A DNA stretch of 64,000 nt, taken from assembly GCA_024752435.1 (NCBI GenBank), contig CP103028.1, positions 1,217,666-1,281,665 of the forward strand, given 5' to 3'. Of this stretch, positions 1-11,500 are shown one piece after another. The notes under the pieces were generated by a model. The model saw only the letters and a list, made by a program, of their open reading frames with translations, searched no databases and had not been told where the DNA came from. A program made the translations under genes and the position numbers. This DNA comes from Allantophomopsis cytisporea. Its lineage: Eukaryota > Ascomycota > Leotiomycetes > Phacidiales > Phacidiaceae. Numbering within the stretch: position 1 is the stretch's first letter; each line of letters opens with the position of its first letter.

Positions 1-1
1 G

Positions 2-730
2 ACCCTCGAGCCCTCGGCCCTCGAGGTCGATCAGACCCTGCCCGACCTGACCATACTCTGCATCGTGTCGTTCTACCCGCCCACCGACTTCCGCATCACC
101 CGGGCCGAGAAACGAGTCACCAATCCAAAGCAGGAGAAGAACCTCCCGCCTATGCTCACGGATCTGTTCGACGACAGCTACATGCCCACCGATATCGATT
201 TCACCGACCCGTATCTCAGCCCCGCGGCCGCCACCGACTCGCACCTGCGAGATGCGCTGCCCGAGGACATCGTGCTGTACACGTGCGAGTGGGACATGCT
301 GAACGCCGAGGGCGTGGCCTTCGGCGAGAGGCTGAAGGAGCCGGGCGTGGGCAAGATCGTGAAGGGCGGGCTGATCAAGGAGGTTCCGCACGCCTTCGAC
401 AAGAAGCCGAACCCCGTCAAGTTCCCCGTGTCGGCGATGCGCTGCTACGGCGAGGCGTGTGCGGAGCTCACGCGCATCTTTGGCAAGACTGTGCATCGGA
501 AGAGCCTTACGCAGCTGGATTTGAGCAAGGAGGTCGATCGCTTTGATCAGATGGAGGTTGGGGAGGGCAGTGAGGATGTGCAGAGGCGGAGGTCGGAGAT
601 GGAGGGTGGTCGGCAAGATTTGAAGGCTGTTCCGGAGAGCGTGGAGAAGAATGGTATCAAGGGGCGTTTGGAGAAGGGAAAAGAGAGGATTAGAGAGGAT
701 GTGGAGTTGATCCGCGATGATCAGGAATAG
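2..730 (+). CDS. Alpha/beta-hydrolase fold-3 (HSL-type) esterase/lipase, 3' end only
   Basis: The frame is open from the left edge, so the 5' part, including the oxyanion-hole and nucleophile-serine motifs, lies outside the window; the stop is at 728-730. What remains is the C-terminal part of an alpha/beta-hydrolase. A strand ending in CEWDML carries the probable catalytic Asp, and VPHAFDK about 40 residues later carries the probable catalytic His. The FYPPTDFR segment is typical of the region after the nucleophile elbow in hormone-sensitive-lipase-like esterases. A charged tail of about 70 residues rich in Glu, Lys and Arg follows the His and is longer than usual. The stretch is clearly more GC-rich than the DNA after it. 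The substrate cannot be inferred. Confidence 0.75.
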   Translation, partial: TLEPSALEVDQTLPDLTILCIVSFYPPTDFRITRAEKRVTNPKQEKNLPPMLTDLFDDSYMPTDIDFTDPYLSPAAATDSHLRDALPEDIVLYTCEWDMLNAEGVAFGERLKEPGVGKIVKGGLIKEVPHAFDKKPNPVKFPVSAMRCYGEACAELTRIFGKTVHRKSLTQLDLSKEVDRFDQMEVGEGSEDVQRRRSEMEGGRQDLKAVPESVEKNGIKGRLEKGKERIREDVELIRDDQE

Positions 731-880
731 AGCTGGGTTGTTTCTGTGGGCTTGTGTTGGTTGTATAATGTGATGTGGGCTGGGAGATGTTGGGTTGGAA
801 TGGCGTTTAGATGGGGCGCATATAGATGACTTGTCTTTCTCTTGTTGCTGATATGTTTCCTGTGGTGGTTTGGTGTCATT

Positions 881-961
881 CATATGCAAGTGGGGAGCAG
901 AGAAAGTGTAGACTCTTGTCCATGTGCAAGTGGGGAGCAAGGAGAGTATGTAGACTCTGGT
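881..961. repeat. Two-copy tandem repeat, about 40 nt unit
   Basis: Copy 1 (881-920) and copy 2 (921-961) both start with a cat-tgcaagtggggagca core and end with a tagactct core. They differ by a few substitutions and small indels. They lie head to tail in the 3' flank of the esterase gene. Confidence 0.8.
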
Positions 962-1233
962 GGATATCAGTTATGTAACCGGTGAGGCACATGGATGCCA
1001 TCTACTATTGTTGCACTCTTCCATTCATGATGTAAACAAGATTGAACACGCTTATACTAACCGCTTGGCAGTATCAGTCCCGAGCAAATATATTCTTGTT
1101 GCTGAGAATGTGTTTTGCTGAAGCAGACTCAGTATATTCCTAGGCGAAAGACAGTCAGTATCAAAAACCAAGAAAGAAAACCATATCAAGAGCCTTTCTT
1201 ACATCTTTTCCCTGGCTTTGTTTCATTGGGTGC

Positions 1234-1262
1234 TTTTTTTTTTTTTTTTTTTTTTTTTTTTT
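1234..1262. repeat. Poly-T homopolymer, 29 nt
   Basis: An uninterrupted run of T. It could be the poly-A tail of a minus-strand retro-insertion, but no target-site duplication or coding remnant is visible beside it. Simple slippage is as likely, and the length may be inexact in the assembly. Confidence 0.9.
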
Positions 1263-1993
1263 GGCTTTTACCTTCATCTCAAAGTTACTGCCATACAACC
1301 GCCATATCAATAGTAGTGATTAGGGAAATTATAGGATATTGAGTAGTACCTCAGACATGCCGTTCAAGTCCTAATCGCACATACTAGGTAATCAATCAAA
1401 CGCTCAAGCTGCTTTGGTGTAACCTTCAGACCGCGAAGTATCGCGTTCCAATTTGGTGAACCCAAGCTATATGTCCAAGTGTAACTGTTTATCTGCTATA
1501 TGCATTAAGATTTTCCACGTGTCAAGTACCTTTACGTACTATACAAGATGATAAATCCCTTAGTCGTGTGGAGATGGTGAGCAGGTGTTTAGCTTTACAT
1601 GGAAGGAGCATAGGTCTCGCTTCCTTCCTCAGTCTTTACACATGTAAATCCACATCTCACTTTCACCCTCTGTGTCTCTTCACTATTGTGACTTGAATTT
1701 TTAGAACATCATATGTTATCTATCTATAAGGACATCACTAGTCTCTGCAACGTTGTTCGGAGCCTTTGTATCCAAGATAGCTACAGCTCATCATTACATC
1801 AAATATCAGAAGTCAGTAAGTTGTACTAACTTCCCACGTATCAGACTTTGCACCTGTTCGAAAACCATATACACACAAGCTCCACAATTGGAATTCGCGA
1901 CAAGATACTTGAGTCATCAAATAACCATATGGCTTGCACCAATTCAAGCCGGACTCGAGACTTACAGTTTCGTCATAGGGAGTTATCGCAACC

Positions 1994-3696
1994 ATGACTC
2001 GCATCGAGAGAAAAAGGTCGCTTTCCAAGTCCACAATTGAAACAAATAGTCACCACCAGGCCAAGAAAAAACTCAGCAACACGAAGAGTTCGAAGAATGC
2101 ACCAAGTCTTCCTCCGAAAGCGCTAAGTGCGTTGGCATTGTCAGTTTTGGACTTGGGACGAACAGGTATGCCCATAGAAGGTGAGTTCGTTGACATCTCA
2201 TACATATCGTCTCTAATCGCCACAGACTTTGTCGCCAAACTTCGAAAGCATGTCAAACCACTGTCGTCCATTGAACAAAAGAATCTTGATGAGTATGGTT
2301 TCTTGAAAGATGCGTGTGTTCTGCTTTCGAAAGAGAATCGCGAATTGAAGGAACGCATCAAGACCCTGGAAACACGAAGCATGCTTACGGAAATTGATAC
2401 GATGGAGGTTGATGATCATGTTGACGATCTAGAAATCTCTATCACGCCATCATGGGGGAAAGAATCTCACATAATCGGTAGTAGGTTACCAGATGCCCTG
2501 CCGTGTTATGCAATTCATGTTAATACATTCAGATCTCTCGATAATACTCGACCGCCAAATACTTGAGCAATCTTTGTCATCATCTTCCTCGAGTGATGTT
2601 GCTCTCGTCCTAGATCCTCAAAAACTGGAACGATATCTGACATCATCTTCATTGAGCGATGTTGCAAAGAGATTGGATGTGAATTGCCTTTTGTCTCCCA
2701 CATAGAAGGTGGTCAGCTAATCATGTTCAGATTTCTTTACGTCGTCTTCGTATCATCTTCGAGCAAGGCTTGGAGGATATCACAAAGACAATCCTAAATC
2801 AACACCGAATGTCTGTGAGCATAGCCTCGTTCCAAATAACGATCGTGGCATATAAACATATTACCGAACATGACGGAGCGAGCCTGGAGTTGCGATCAGA
2901 TTTAAAGGGCAGCTTCTACAGGTTTTTTGTATCTTTGCTAAAAGGTATACGTACTGTGAGCAAGGAAGACGGTCGAGCTGGTTCTGAGAGGATCAGAGGA
3001 CGACTCTCAAACGCTGTGATCCGCTTTATGACGTGTGAGGGTCTGGAGTTCTTTACAGATGATCTCAAAGAAAGTAAGCAATACTTGTTATCTATGTTCT
3101 TGGGGCAATTAAAGCCCGCTCTATGGATTTTTACAGTATCTGACATGCTCAGTGTTTCTCTGCCTCTTTGTCCGACGCCTTGGTGAGACACTGAAGCAAA
3201 CCTTCAATTCGAAAGAGCGGTTGAACGCACTATTCAAATTGCAAGGACTGCATGAAAATACCCACCTAGCGAGTCTTGATATGAATCGAGAAGACATTAT
3301 CGAAGGCCTTCTGCTGGTCTATATCATTGACAGGATACTGTGTGGGAGAGCAACCCAGCGAATCTATATGACTGATGGTAAGTCAACCCTAAAAGATTCT
3401 CCTAATCATCTTAACCAAATAATAGCAAAATCTGTTGAGATTGCATGGTGTGAGCTCCAGCAAATCTTAGTGGAGGCGATATGGGGAAGAGAAAAAACAT
3501 TCTTCGACAAATTGAATCTTTCTGGCTCTTGGGAAGACATGGTAGGTTTAACTATTTCTGTTTAATGTGCTGTATTGACATTGAACGGCAGACCGATCTT
3601 TTCGCAGATCTGAAAGAGCCAACCGATATTGAAAAGCTTGTCTCTGCGGCGGCGGAAGTGATTGGCTGGGAATTTCTTAACGAGAAGCTGACCTGA
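1994..3696 (+). CDS. Unrecognised multi-exon fungal protein (about 457 aa)
   Basis: I do not recognise the family. Seven exons join in one frame: 1994-2180, 2226-2477, 2533-2678, 2731-3073, 3153-3377, 3426-3541, 3592-3696. Introns have GT-AG ends and are 45-79 nt long; those at 2181-2225 and 3378-3425 are multiples of three with no in-frame stop, so they could be retained. The N-terminus is basic and rich in Ser, Lys and Asn. A short heptad-like stretch (KENRELKERIKTLE) suggests a coiled coil. A Ser-rich SDVA motif occurs twice, about 24 residues apart. The C-terminal half looks helical and ends in AAEVIGWEFLNEKLT. There is no signal peptide or membrane segment. Six consistent splice junctions and an open frame over 1.7 kb are the case for a real gene. 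Function unknown. Confidence 0.6.
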
Positions 3697-4009
3697 TTAT
3701 CGACATCAACATCAACTTGAACTTCAACTCGAGAATTACTTTTTGTAGCTAAACAATGAACTGATAATTGATAGCTATTTGCTTACAAAAAAAGAAAAGA
3801 CATGAATAGCATTTTGACCATATGACAGCTCTGGCTGGTCGAGATTATGTAAGTAACACAGCATAATTGTAAATGTGTGCGGGGTTCTGATATGCAGGTC
3901 GGCAATGTAAGATCTTGGCACTTTATAGCTGAAAAGCCGTGAAGATCTGAAAACCGATTTCACAGATGTTATGCAACTCTGAAGATTTAGAAGAGAGACG
4001 AGTTTCAAG
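3697..4009. other. Intergenic
   Basis: AT-rich spacer between two plus-strand genes. No motif I can support. Confidence 0.6.
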
Positions 4010-5263
4010 ATGAATCAAATGATGAATTTTGCCTCGACTTTCCTCTTACCCCTTGCCTGGAATGTGGCTGCTCAAAATGGGACTCTATCCACGAGAGATT
4101 ACTGGTATTCTGGAGGTAATTATGTCAATACATCAACAGGCCATATCTTTGCAGGGCAAATGTATGTTGAGAAATTGTCTCCGGCATACGTAACTCAGCC
4201 TTATCCTATAGTCTTCATCCATGGTCTAGGACAAACAGGAACAGTTCGTAATATCATTTCATTATCTTCCCATAATAGCTATAGGTAGAACGCACATGCT
4301 AACATAGATTCCAACCTCAAGAACTGGCTGAACAAGCCCGATGGTGGTGAGGGCTGGGCTTCACAGTTCTTAGGAAAGGGCTATGAGATCTATATTATAG
4401 ACCAGCCATTTCGCGGTCGTTCACCTTGGAACCCCGCAAGCAATCTGACCTTGTCGACATTAACCGCAGAGTTCATAGAGCGTTACTTCACAGCTCCCGA
4501 AGTCTACAAAATCTGGCCTCAAGCCGCGCTACATACCCAATGGCCGGGTGTAAGCTATCTTATTCTCCCCCATTTTGAAATATCACCTGACAGTTCTTAG
4601 AGCGGCCTCGTTGGCTCCCCAACCTTCGATGCGTTATACTCATCTCAAATACAATATGTAACATCTGGAGTCGCTCAGCAATCAGCAACCCGAGAAGCGG
4701 GTGCCGCCCTTCTCGATAAAATAGGCCCTGCAATTCTACTTGCTCATTCCCAAGGCGGCCTCATGCCTTGGCTCTGGGCCGATGCCCGTCCCGACCTCGT
4801 CAAGGCCATAGTATCCATCGAGCCTTCTGGCCCGCCTTTCCGTGATGTCGGATTGCCGCTTAGGCCTGGACCTGCGCGAGCGTGGGGGGTCACGGATGTT
4901 CCGTTGTCATACGACCCCGCGCCGGTACTGGATGCCAGCACGGGGAACCCGATCTTCGAAACAGAGGTCGTCGAGCAGATAGGGGATGCGAATGGGTCTG
5001 CTGTTGCGTGCATCCTGCAGGTGGAACCGGCGAGGAAATTGCCGAACTTAAAGATGCCTGTGCTGTTGGAGATGGGCGAGGCTAGCTTTCATGCTCCTAT
5101 TGATCACTGTACTGTGCTGTTCCTGCAGCAGGCCGGTGTTAATGTTACTGAGCTGAAGCTGGAGAATGTGGGAATCCATGGCAATGGTCATATGCAGTTC
5201 TTGGAGAAGAATAGTGATCTGATTGCGGAAGTCTTGGAGCGATGGATTAGAGATGCTGTATAG
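4010..5263 (+). CDS. Secreted alpha/beta-hydrolase (about 380 aa)
   Basis: Three exons: 4010-4247, 4308-4549, 4601-5263 (introns of 60 and 51 nt, GT-AG, phases 1 and 0). The protein begins with a hydrophobic signal peptide ending near NVAAQNG. Next come VFIHGLGQTG (strand and oxyanion region), a KPDGGEGWA segment and DQPFRGRSPW, both characteristic of fungal secreted alpha/beta-hydrolases of this type. The nucleophile elbow AHSQGG lies near residue 208, and a C-terminal HGNGHMQFLEKN near residue 355 holds the probable catalytic His. The acid residue is not obvious. Several NxT/NxS sites fit secretion. It is probably an extracellular esterase; the substrate is unknown. The gene stands alone, with no operon-like partner. 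Confidence 0.8.
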
Positions 5264-5528
5264 CTGATGCTGTCCCTGCATTTATCAGCAGAGGGGAATG
5301 ATCTCAAAGTGTGTTTGCTTTAAAAAGATGTGTTGAAGAGTCGAAATTGGAACACGCTTGAATTGGACATGTAGAGAAGCGCAAGATCATTATACTTCCA
5401 TGATTATTTCGAACGCCAACAATACTACTCGTCAAACGTGCCAATTATTCAAGAATCTATCTGGTAATCTGTCTAAATGCTATTCTATAATGCTAATGTG
5501 TCGACCCTAATAAGGATGTCCTTGCACA
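5264..5528. other. Intergenic
   Basis: 3' flank of the hydrolase gene; nothing recognisable. Confidence 0.5.
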
Positions 5529-6487
5529 TCAAGAGATGGAATGAAAATCTAACATCCGGAATTCGGTAGAGCAGGAACACGTGAATTGAAATGCGATAAT
5601 TGAGTGAAGACACATTCTTATATTGAATAGAATTGAACATCGCTTCCGAGCTCTCATTTCTCTGATCATATCGGTTCTCACCACCACCGCACTTACTTGA
5701 TTGAGGCTATCTATAGAATAGACCACCCAAGCAATGCACAATACAAATCCAGTTGCAAGTCAGACACCAAGTTTGAATCGGTCTTTCATAAATCGCGATG
5801 GTTTCAAATGAAGGGTACTTTGTAATACTGTGGCATCTCTCAGGTCATTTGATACCATAAAGTCAAACTTAGTCAACACCAATTTGACAGGCAGATCACA
5901 ATTACGACGGATGTAAATTGAAAAGATTCTTGGAAGCAGACAATTAAAGCTTTTTGATGTTCCCAATCTTCGTCAAGCTCTCCTTCCCAACAGCTTCATA
6001 TCATGACGATCATAGCTTCGGGCGACATGCTATATCGTAATGGTCAAAATTACTTGTATCGTCCTTGTAGAGCTGGATATTCTCAACAGCGCTATCGTAG
6101 AATAGACATTCGGTGTATTTTGCAGCGTACGCAATTGAAGAACACGAGAGTTTGCGTAGGCAGTCGCCAAGACAGCTTTTCAAGGTCGAATTTGCCCTGC
6201 CAGATACTTGTCAGTAGGCTTCCGAGAACTTTAAAGGTGAAGGACATCATACAGTTTATGGATAGTCTCAGTGTAAGGCCCAGGGACTTCCGTGAAGCCT
6301 TTGACATTGCAGATTGGGTACCCCGTCACATAGGCTGGGATAGAATATCAGTGAGGATGTCCAACAATCGGAGGGGGATCCCAAGTATACTTTCGCCTGG
6401 TGGAGGAGCGGCTGTGGTGACGGTCAGGCCATTGACGAGGACGGCGTCAAAAACTCCAATTACTGCGTATATGATGCTTGGACGCAT
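5529..6487 (-). pseudogene. Possible decayed minus-strand gene, family unknown
   Basis: On the minus strand from an ATG at 6487 a frame runs through a hydrophobic leader (YAVIGVFDAVLVNG), a Pro-rich turn (TTAAPPPGESILGIP) and an amphipathic stretch. It meets a single TGA, then continues in the same frame to about 6092. Further on, two open blocks (5966-5760 and 5741-5529) are also in one frame separated by one TGA, and include a hydrophobic segment (ATGFVLCIAWVVYSI). Isolated TGA codons between long same-frame blocks would fit Trp-to-stop decay or unrecognised introns. A 173-residue plus-strand frame (6003-6524) overlaps it and looks like a shadow. I recognise no family, so this is a weak call. 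Confidence 0.25.
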
Positions 6488-7097
6488 TTTTAGGGTAGTA
6501 ATCAATAAGACAATTTTGAAATGATTTTGAAATGGGTTTGAACAACAATAAAGGGATGAAGGATTTTCAGGCGTCTGCTTTCATATATATACTTTGGTTT
6601 TGTATTATTATTTACTATACTTGATTCGTCTGCCACAGATCTGCATGCAATGTATTGTATGCAGGACTCCTGTCAAAACGAGAACTCAATACATGTCACG
6701 CGTGTTACGTTCGCAGAATTGACCGACTTAATCCCAAATGAAGGATTCATATCTAAAAAACATTATTTGCTGAAGTACGAGCACAAGTTGCCGTCTCGAG
6801 CTTTTGGAACAGCATAAAATTGCCCGCCCGGCGTCTGCAGTCGTTTGAACTTGGCTGCTGCAACAAAATCATTGTTGTCATTGTAGAGACTTGATTAGGT
6901 CCAACTCGACAATGATACGAGATCATGTAAATATCAAGCCTGTAGCTTAGCGATCTCTTCTGAAGTAGTTGTGTCGCAAATTGCAGTAACGTTGTAGTGT
7001 TAATGTGTTACAACAGACAATGCAAGGCCGTTTGTGTGTCTACTTTGTGCAGTTGAATTCAGACTGTGTAACTCTGTCAAGCCTCGTGGCACATATA
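6488..7097. other. Intergenic, no gene seen
   Basis: AT-rich spacer containing the 3' flank of the minus-strand ureD gene. Confidence 0.5.
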
Positions 7098-8141
7098 TCA
7101 TCGTACACACATAAGTGCGTCCTCTCCAAATATTTTTGCTATACTCTTTTCCTCCATGAGCATATTGCCAATCCAATGTCTGCCTCCCTCTACAGCCCTC
7201 GAACCAATCTTCACTACAGTACAACCTCGAACCTTTGCAACTGACCACAGAATTCCATCGGCTCGCTCCTGTTGCAATCTCGCAGCTCTCCAATCCTCCT
7301 GTCGTGTATTGATACTCTTTCCATCTCTGTCTTTCGCATCTTGTGACCTAAAGTCCCGAGCACCAATCCTTGGTAATGCTGCGAATTCTTGAAGGAAGAA
7401 TTCAGCTAGGGGCTCTAACAGAGGACCCCTGAGGATGAGAGTACCAAAGAGTCCAATCTCATGCATTTTATTCTTGAGAGGCATTGTTTGCTGGTCTCTT
7501 CTATCCCCGTCGAGAATGATGTTGTCGCGCACCAGCAGCCTATCCTTCTTTCCTCCTGAAGCTCCAGCATATATCTCATTTCTCCCTTTCCAACTCCAGA
7601 AATCCCAATATTCTCCTCTTGCCGAGCGTCCGCAACAAACCCAATCCAAAAGGCATAGAGATGCCCCTTCATCCAAAGTAAATACTTGGGTTTGCTCATA
7701 AGCACTCTCCTTGAACGGCTGAACGGGATCAGGAAGAAGACACACAGCGGCACCAGTCTCAACTCGTACAGCTAAAGTCTGGCGAGTAATAACATCACTT
7801 GATGGGGACTTGAAGATCTTTGTGTGTCCTTGTGTTGCAATGCTAAGTTTCGAGTTGGGCTGGACATTGATACGAAGGTTCACTTGGTCTCCACCAACCA
7901 GTCCTCCGCCATATGTGAGAAGGAAAACCAAAACACTTTTTTGGTGTGCGGAAGGAGAAGGTGAGATCAGCTTCAACGGGTATTGATATGTGATGGTAGA
8001 GAGAGCGGAGATCTCATGTGGTAGTAGTCGTACTACGAGATTGCCCTCACCAGGTGCTGAACCGGATTTGGGAAATGGGGAGATCATAGTTGCTTTGATA
8101 AACGGCCACTTTGGTTGTGACTGCGAGATAGTGACAGGCAA
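7098..8141 (-). CDS. ureD: Urease accessory protein UreD
   Basis: A single-exon gene of 347 residues. UreD works with UreF and UreG as a chaperone complex that loads nickel into the urease active site in the cytosol, so it is needed for growth on urea. Family hallmarks are in order: YGGGLVGGD at residues 77-85, TQGHTKIFKS at about 103-112, LPDPVQPF at 136-143, then an LDWVCCGRSARGE segment. Length and organisation match fungal UreD. The start was chosen as the ATG giving MPVTISQSQPKW just upstream of the conserved region. It is transcribed away from the cohesin gene, sharing a 364-nt intergenic region. No lesion seen. Confidence 0.92.
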   Translation of the reverse strand: MPVTISQSQPKWPFIKATMISPFPKSGSAPGEGNLVVRLLPHEISALSTITYQYPLKLISPSPSAHQKSVLVFLLTYGGGLVGGDQVNLRINVQPNSKLSIATQGHTKIFKSPSSDVITRQTLAVRVETGAAVCLLPDPVQPFKESAYEQTQVFTLDEGASLCLLDWVCCGRSARGEYWDFWSWKGRNEIYAGASGGKKDRLLVRDNIILDGDRRDQQTMPLKNKMHEIGLFGTLILRGPLLEPLAEFFLQEFAALPRIGARDFRSQDAKDRDGKSINTRQEDWRAARLQQERADGILWSVAKVRGCTVVKIGSRAVEGGRHWIGNMLMEEKSIAKIFGEDALMCVR

Positions 8142-8505
8142 CTAATCACTAAGTGCCTGAACGGGTAAAAAAGACTGAATTAGATTTTCGACATTAGTAT
8201 TTTGGTATTGCGATGTCTCGATACTCCCACAGTAAATTGTTCTACTCTGCTATCTCCGAAAAGTCACGGTTCACCAATTTATTGGTCGAGTCATCTGGAG
8301 TCAATCAGGCAAGCAACAGAGCTAAACCTAATAAGGATCAACACCTCTGAACTACCTGGCGCGCGTCTCCCATCGCGCTCCACAGGCAACATCACTACGA
8401 CTTTTCTTCATACCCTCCCACGCGACGATCTTATCCAATTTCACGCGCCAGATAATTGTCGACAACGCGATCCATGATCTGATGCAATCATCGCGAGTCG
8501 CACTC
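8142..8505. promoter_or_regulatory. Divergent promoter region, ureD / scc3
   Basis: 364 nt separate the start codons of two divergent genes, so both promoters must lie here. I see no clear TATA box or named operator. The right half is richer in CpG and CGCG words (for example around 8357-8470) than the left. Confidence 0.6.
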
Positions 8506-11500
8506 ATGGAGATTTCCGACAATGAGAGCACCCCGCGTGCAGATGCTAGTAGGCGCAAGTCTGGACGCGCCGTGAGAGCTCCAGAGAAATACGAACCAGA
8601 CGGATCAGCTTCACAGGCGAACGGAACGGCAAAGAGAAAGAGATCGGATGCCGGAGATGAGGAGGACGATCCCGTCGAAAACGACGCGTCTGAAGAGGAA
8701 GAAGAAGAAAGCGACGAGGAAGTGGAGAGCGCAGACGAGGAGGAGCTCCGAGAAGCTCGCAAGAGAGCTAAAAAGGCAAAGAAACCGGTCGCGAAGAAGC
8801 CAAAAACCAATGGCTCAGTTGCACATACACGCGCTCCAGCTGTGAGACTTCCAAGTCGACCAAAGGCGGCCAAGAAGATAGAACTCGCAGACGATGAGGC
8901 TGAAGGACTATACGGTAGGCCGAGACAGTTCGTTTTGAAAATTCGCCACTGACTTGTGTTTGTGTAGCTGAGATTTTTACGAGTGGCGAGAGTTCCGACG
9001 TTGTGACGGGAAACTGGCTTCAACGATATGCTGATGATGCCAGTGCTGCCCTCACCGATATGATCAATTGCGTGCTCAAGAGTGCAGGATGCAACCTACA
9101 GGTTTCACAGGACGATATCAACGATCCAGATAATGCGCCGGCGAAACTCAATGAAATTCAAGACGAGCACAAAGATGTGAGTAATATACGAGCTATTAAC
9201 TTGGTGCATTACTAACCATTCGACAGCACGAAGGTGTTGACTATCCTCTTATCTCGAGGCTCAAGTCATATGGCGCATTCCGGTCGTGCCTTACCGGATT
9301 CTTCATGTCTCTTATTTCGACCATGCATGCCTCTGGGGAATTGTACACAGATTTGGCTTTGATGGAGAACATTCAAGTCTGGATCAGCACAATGACATCT
9401 TCGGGGCTACGACCATTCCGTCATACCGCAACTGTGATTTCCCTCTCTATTGTTAATGAACTCTGCGATATTACGCAGGCCCTCGACGATAATACCGCCA
9501 AAGTGAGACGTCAATTGGAAGCCGAGAAGAAGAGCAAACGTGCCAACAAAGGTAGAATCACTTCCTTCGAAGAAAGTGTAGCGGAAGGAGAGAAGAAGGC
9601 CGAGCTTTGTAGAGGCTACATCAAAGATTTCTTCGACACCGTGTTCATTCACCGATATCGTGATGTCGAGCCAAAGATACGAACTGAATGTACCCAAGCA
9701 TTGGGCTATTGGATCATTGCACTTCCCGACCTCTTTTTTGAAGGAGAATATCTTCGATACCTTGGATGGATTCTTTCTGATCCTTCAGCACATACAAGAC
9801 AAGAGGCTGTGAAGCAGCTGGAGAAGTTGTTGAAGAACCAAGGACAACGTGGCTGGACTAAGGCATTTCATTGAAAGGTTTAGACCGCGACTCGTCGAGA
9901 TGGCTGCAAAAGACTCGGAAACAAGTGTAAGAACAAGCGCAATTGAGCTCCTCGACCGAATCAGAGAAGCTGGTATGCTGGAGCCGGATGACATTGACGT
10001 CGTTGGAAAACTCATCTTTGATCATGATGCTCGAGTTCGTAAGGCTGTTGTTGGTTTCTTTGCGGAGAATATCAATGATCTGTATGACAGCAAATTGGAA
10101 GACCTTGGTGGCGAGGAAGCTCTGGAATCTTTGTCTCCAGATGACGAAGACTACGATCGCCCAAATATTAGCTGGATCAAACTGAAGTGCCTTTCTTCCG
10201 TTCTTGCGAGCTACGACTCGGAAGACCGTGAAGTTATCCCAAGTCAGGCTGGAAGAATCGGTGCCGCTCGGAGAGATATACAAAACCCCGTGGGTGCCGA
10301 GTCAAGGTTCACTCTTGCTGCACAAGCCCTGATTGGGAAGATACCTGAACTCAAAGACTGGGAAGTTCTTGCAGGCTTTCTCTTGTATGATAACTCAAAA
10401 CGGATCAGTGAGGCAGATGCTGCCAAGAATACCGAAACAGCGTTATTACGGGAATGTCAATTGGAAGAGAAGGAAGAGATGATACTGTTGGAGGTTCTGA
10501 ATGCGACTGTCAAGAGTAGTCTGGCACAGGCCGACGATGTGGAGAGAGGTAGAAAGAAGTCGACCACACACACAGAAGCTGTGGAGATGCAAGAGTATAT
10601 GGCGAGAAGATTGGCAGCTACAATCCCTCGTCTTCTAAAGAAGTACGGCTCACAACCAAATGCCGCCACCATTGTTCTACGCCTCGAACATGTCCTCAAT
10701 TTGAACGTGTTTCAGGAACTTCGACAAGACTCAATTTATGCCAATCTTCTTGACGACATTAGTAGACAATTTACATCGCATGACGATCACGACGTATTGG
10801 ACGAAGCTAGCGCTGCTTTGCTGCATGCAAGAAGTTATGAGGAACTCGAGGACATCGCAGATGATAAGGTCCAATCACTTTGGGCAGACTCTCTACAAAC
10901 TTTACAAGCGCTTGCAAAGGGCAAGAGTCTGACTGCACGTGGTGGGCTTGAGCTTGATCACCTTACAAGCTTGTCACGGACTGTGAGACGTATTGCAAAA
11001 CTTTCCAGCATTACTGATTGCGTGGATTTCCTCGAGACGATACCTTCAAAGACTTCCAAGAACAGGGCACAGGCACTTAAACCTATTGACGTGCTTCTGG
11101 ACATTATTGATCGTGGCACATTGGAGGAGGTAGAACCAGCGATAGACGATATTGAAGATGACATGGTTGCCTCTGCTATCCGTGCGGTCATGTTCTACTT
11201 CATGTGGAAAATGCAGACTTTGAAAAAGGCCCTGACAGATCCTACAGTCATCACATCTGACGAGCTCACTCAAATCAAAGAACGGCAGCGACGATTCAAG
11301 AGTGGTCTTGTTGGTGCTATATCCTCTCGTGGCACTCTTGATGACCTCCGACTGGTAGCTAGTGGTTTCTATCTTGACTTACATGCTCTATTTTCAACCC
11401 TAGCCCCGCCCCACAATGAGAGGCCAAGCTCCACTGACGTTAGCTCTCTTGTTATGATAGTCGGGCTTGAGGTTCAAGCTGAACTGCTATCTATCTTTAA

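Larger units (their letters stand above)
731..1993. other. Intergenic, no gene seen
   Basis: No convincing coding sequence. It contains a tandem duplication (881-961) and a poly-T run (1234-1262), annotated separately. The last 250 nt before 1994 would hold the promoter and leader of the next gene. Confidence 0.6.

Noticed and set aside
283..546. Plus-strand frame inside the first esterase gene
   Set aside because: Arg/Gly/Ala-rich translation caused by high GC in another frame of a real gene.
6003..6524. 173-codon plus-strand frame as a gene
   Set aside because: No recognisable motif, and an Arg-rich composition typical of an antisense reading. The opposite strand has the more protein-like text, though that is weak too.
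7156..7762. Frames on both strands inside ureD
   Set aside because: Shadows of the conserved ureD frame, with no domain of their own.
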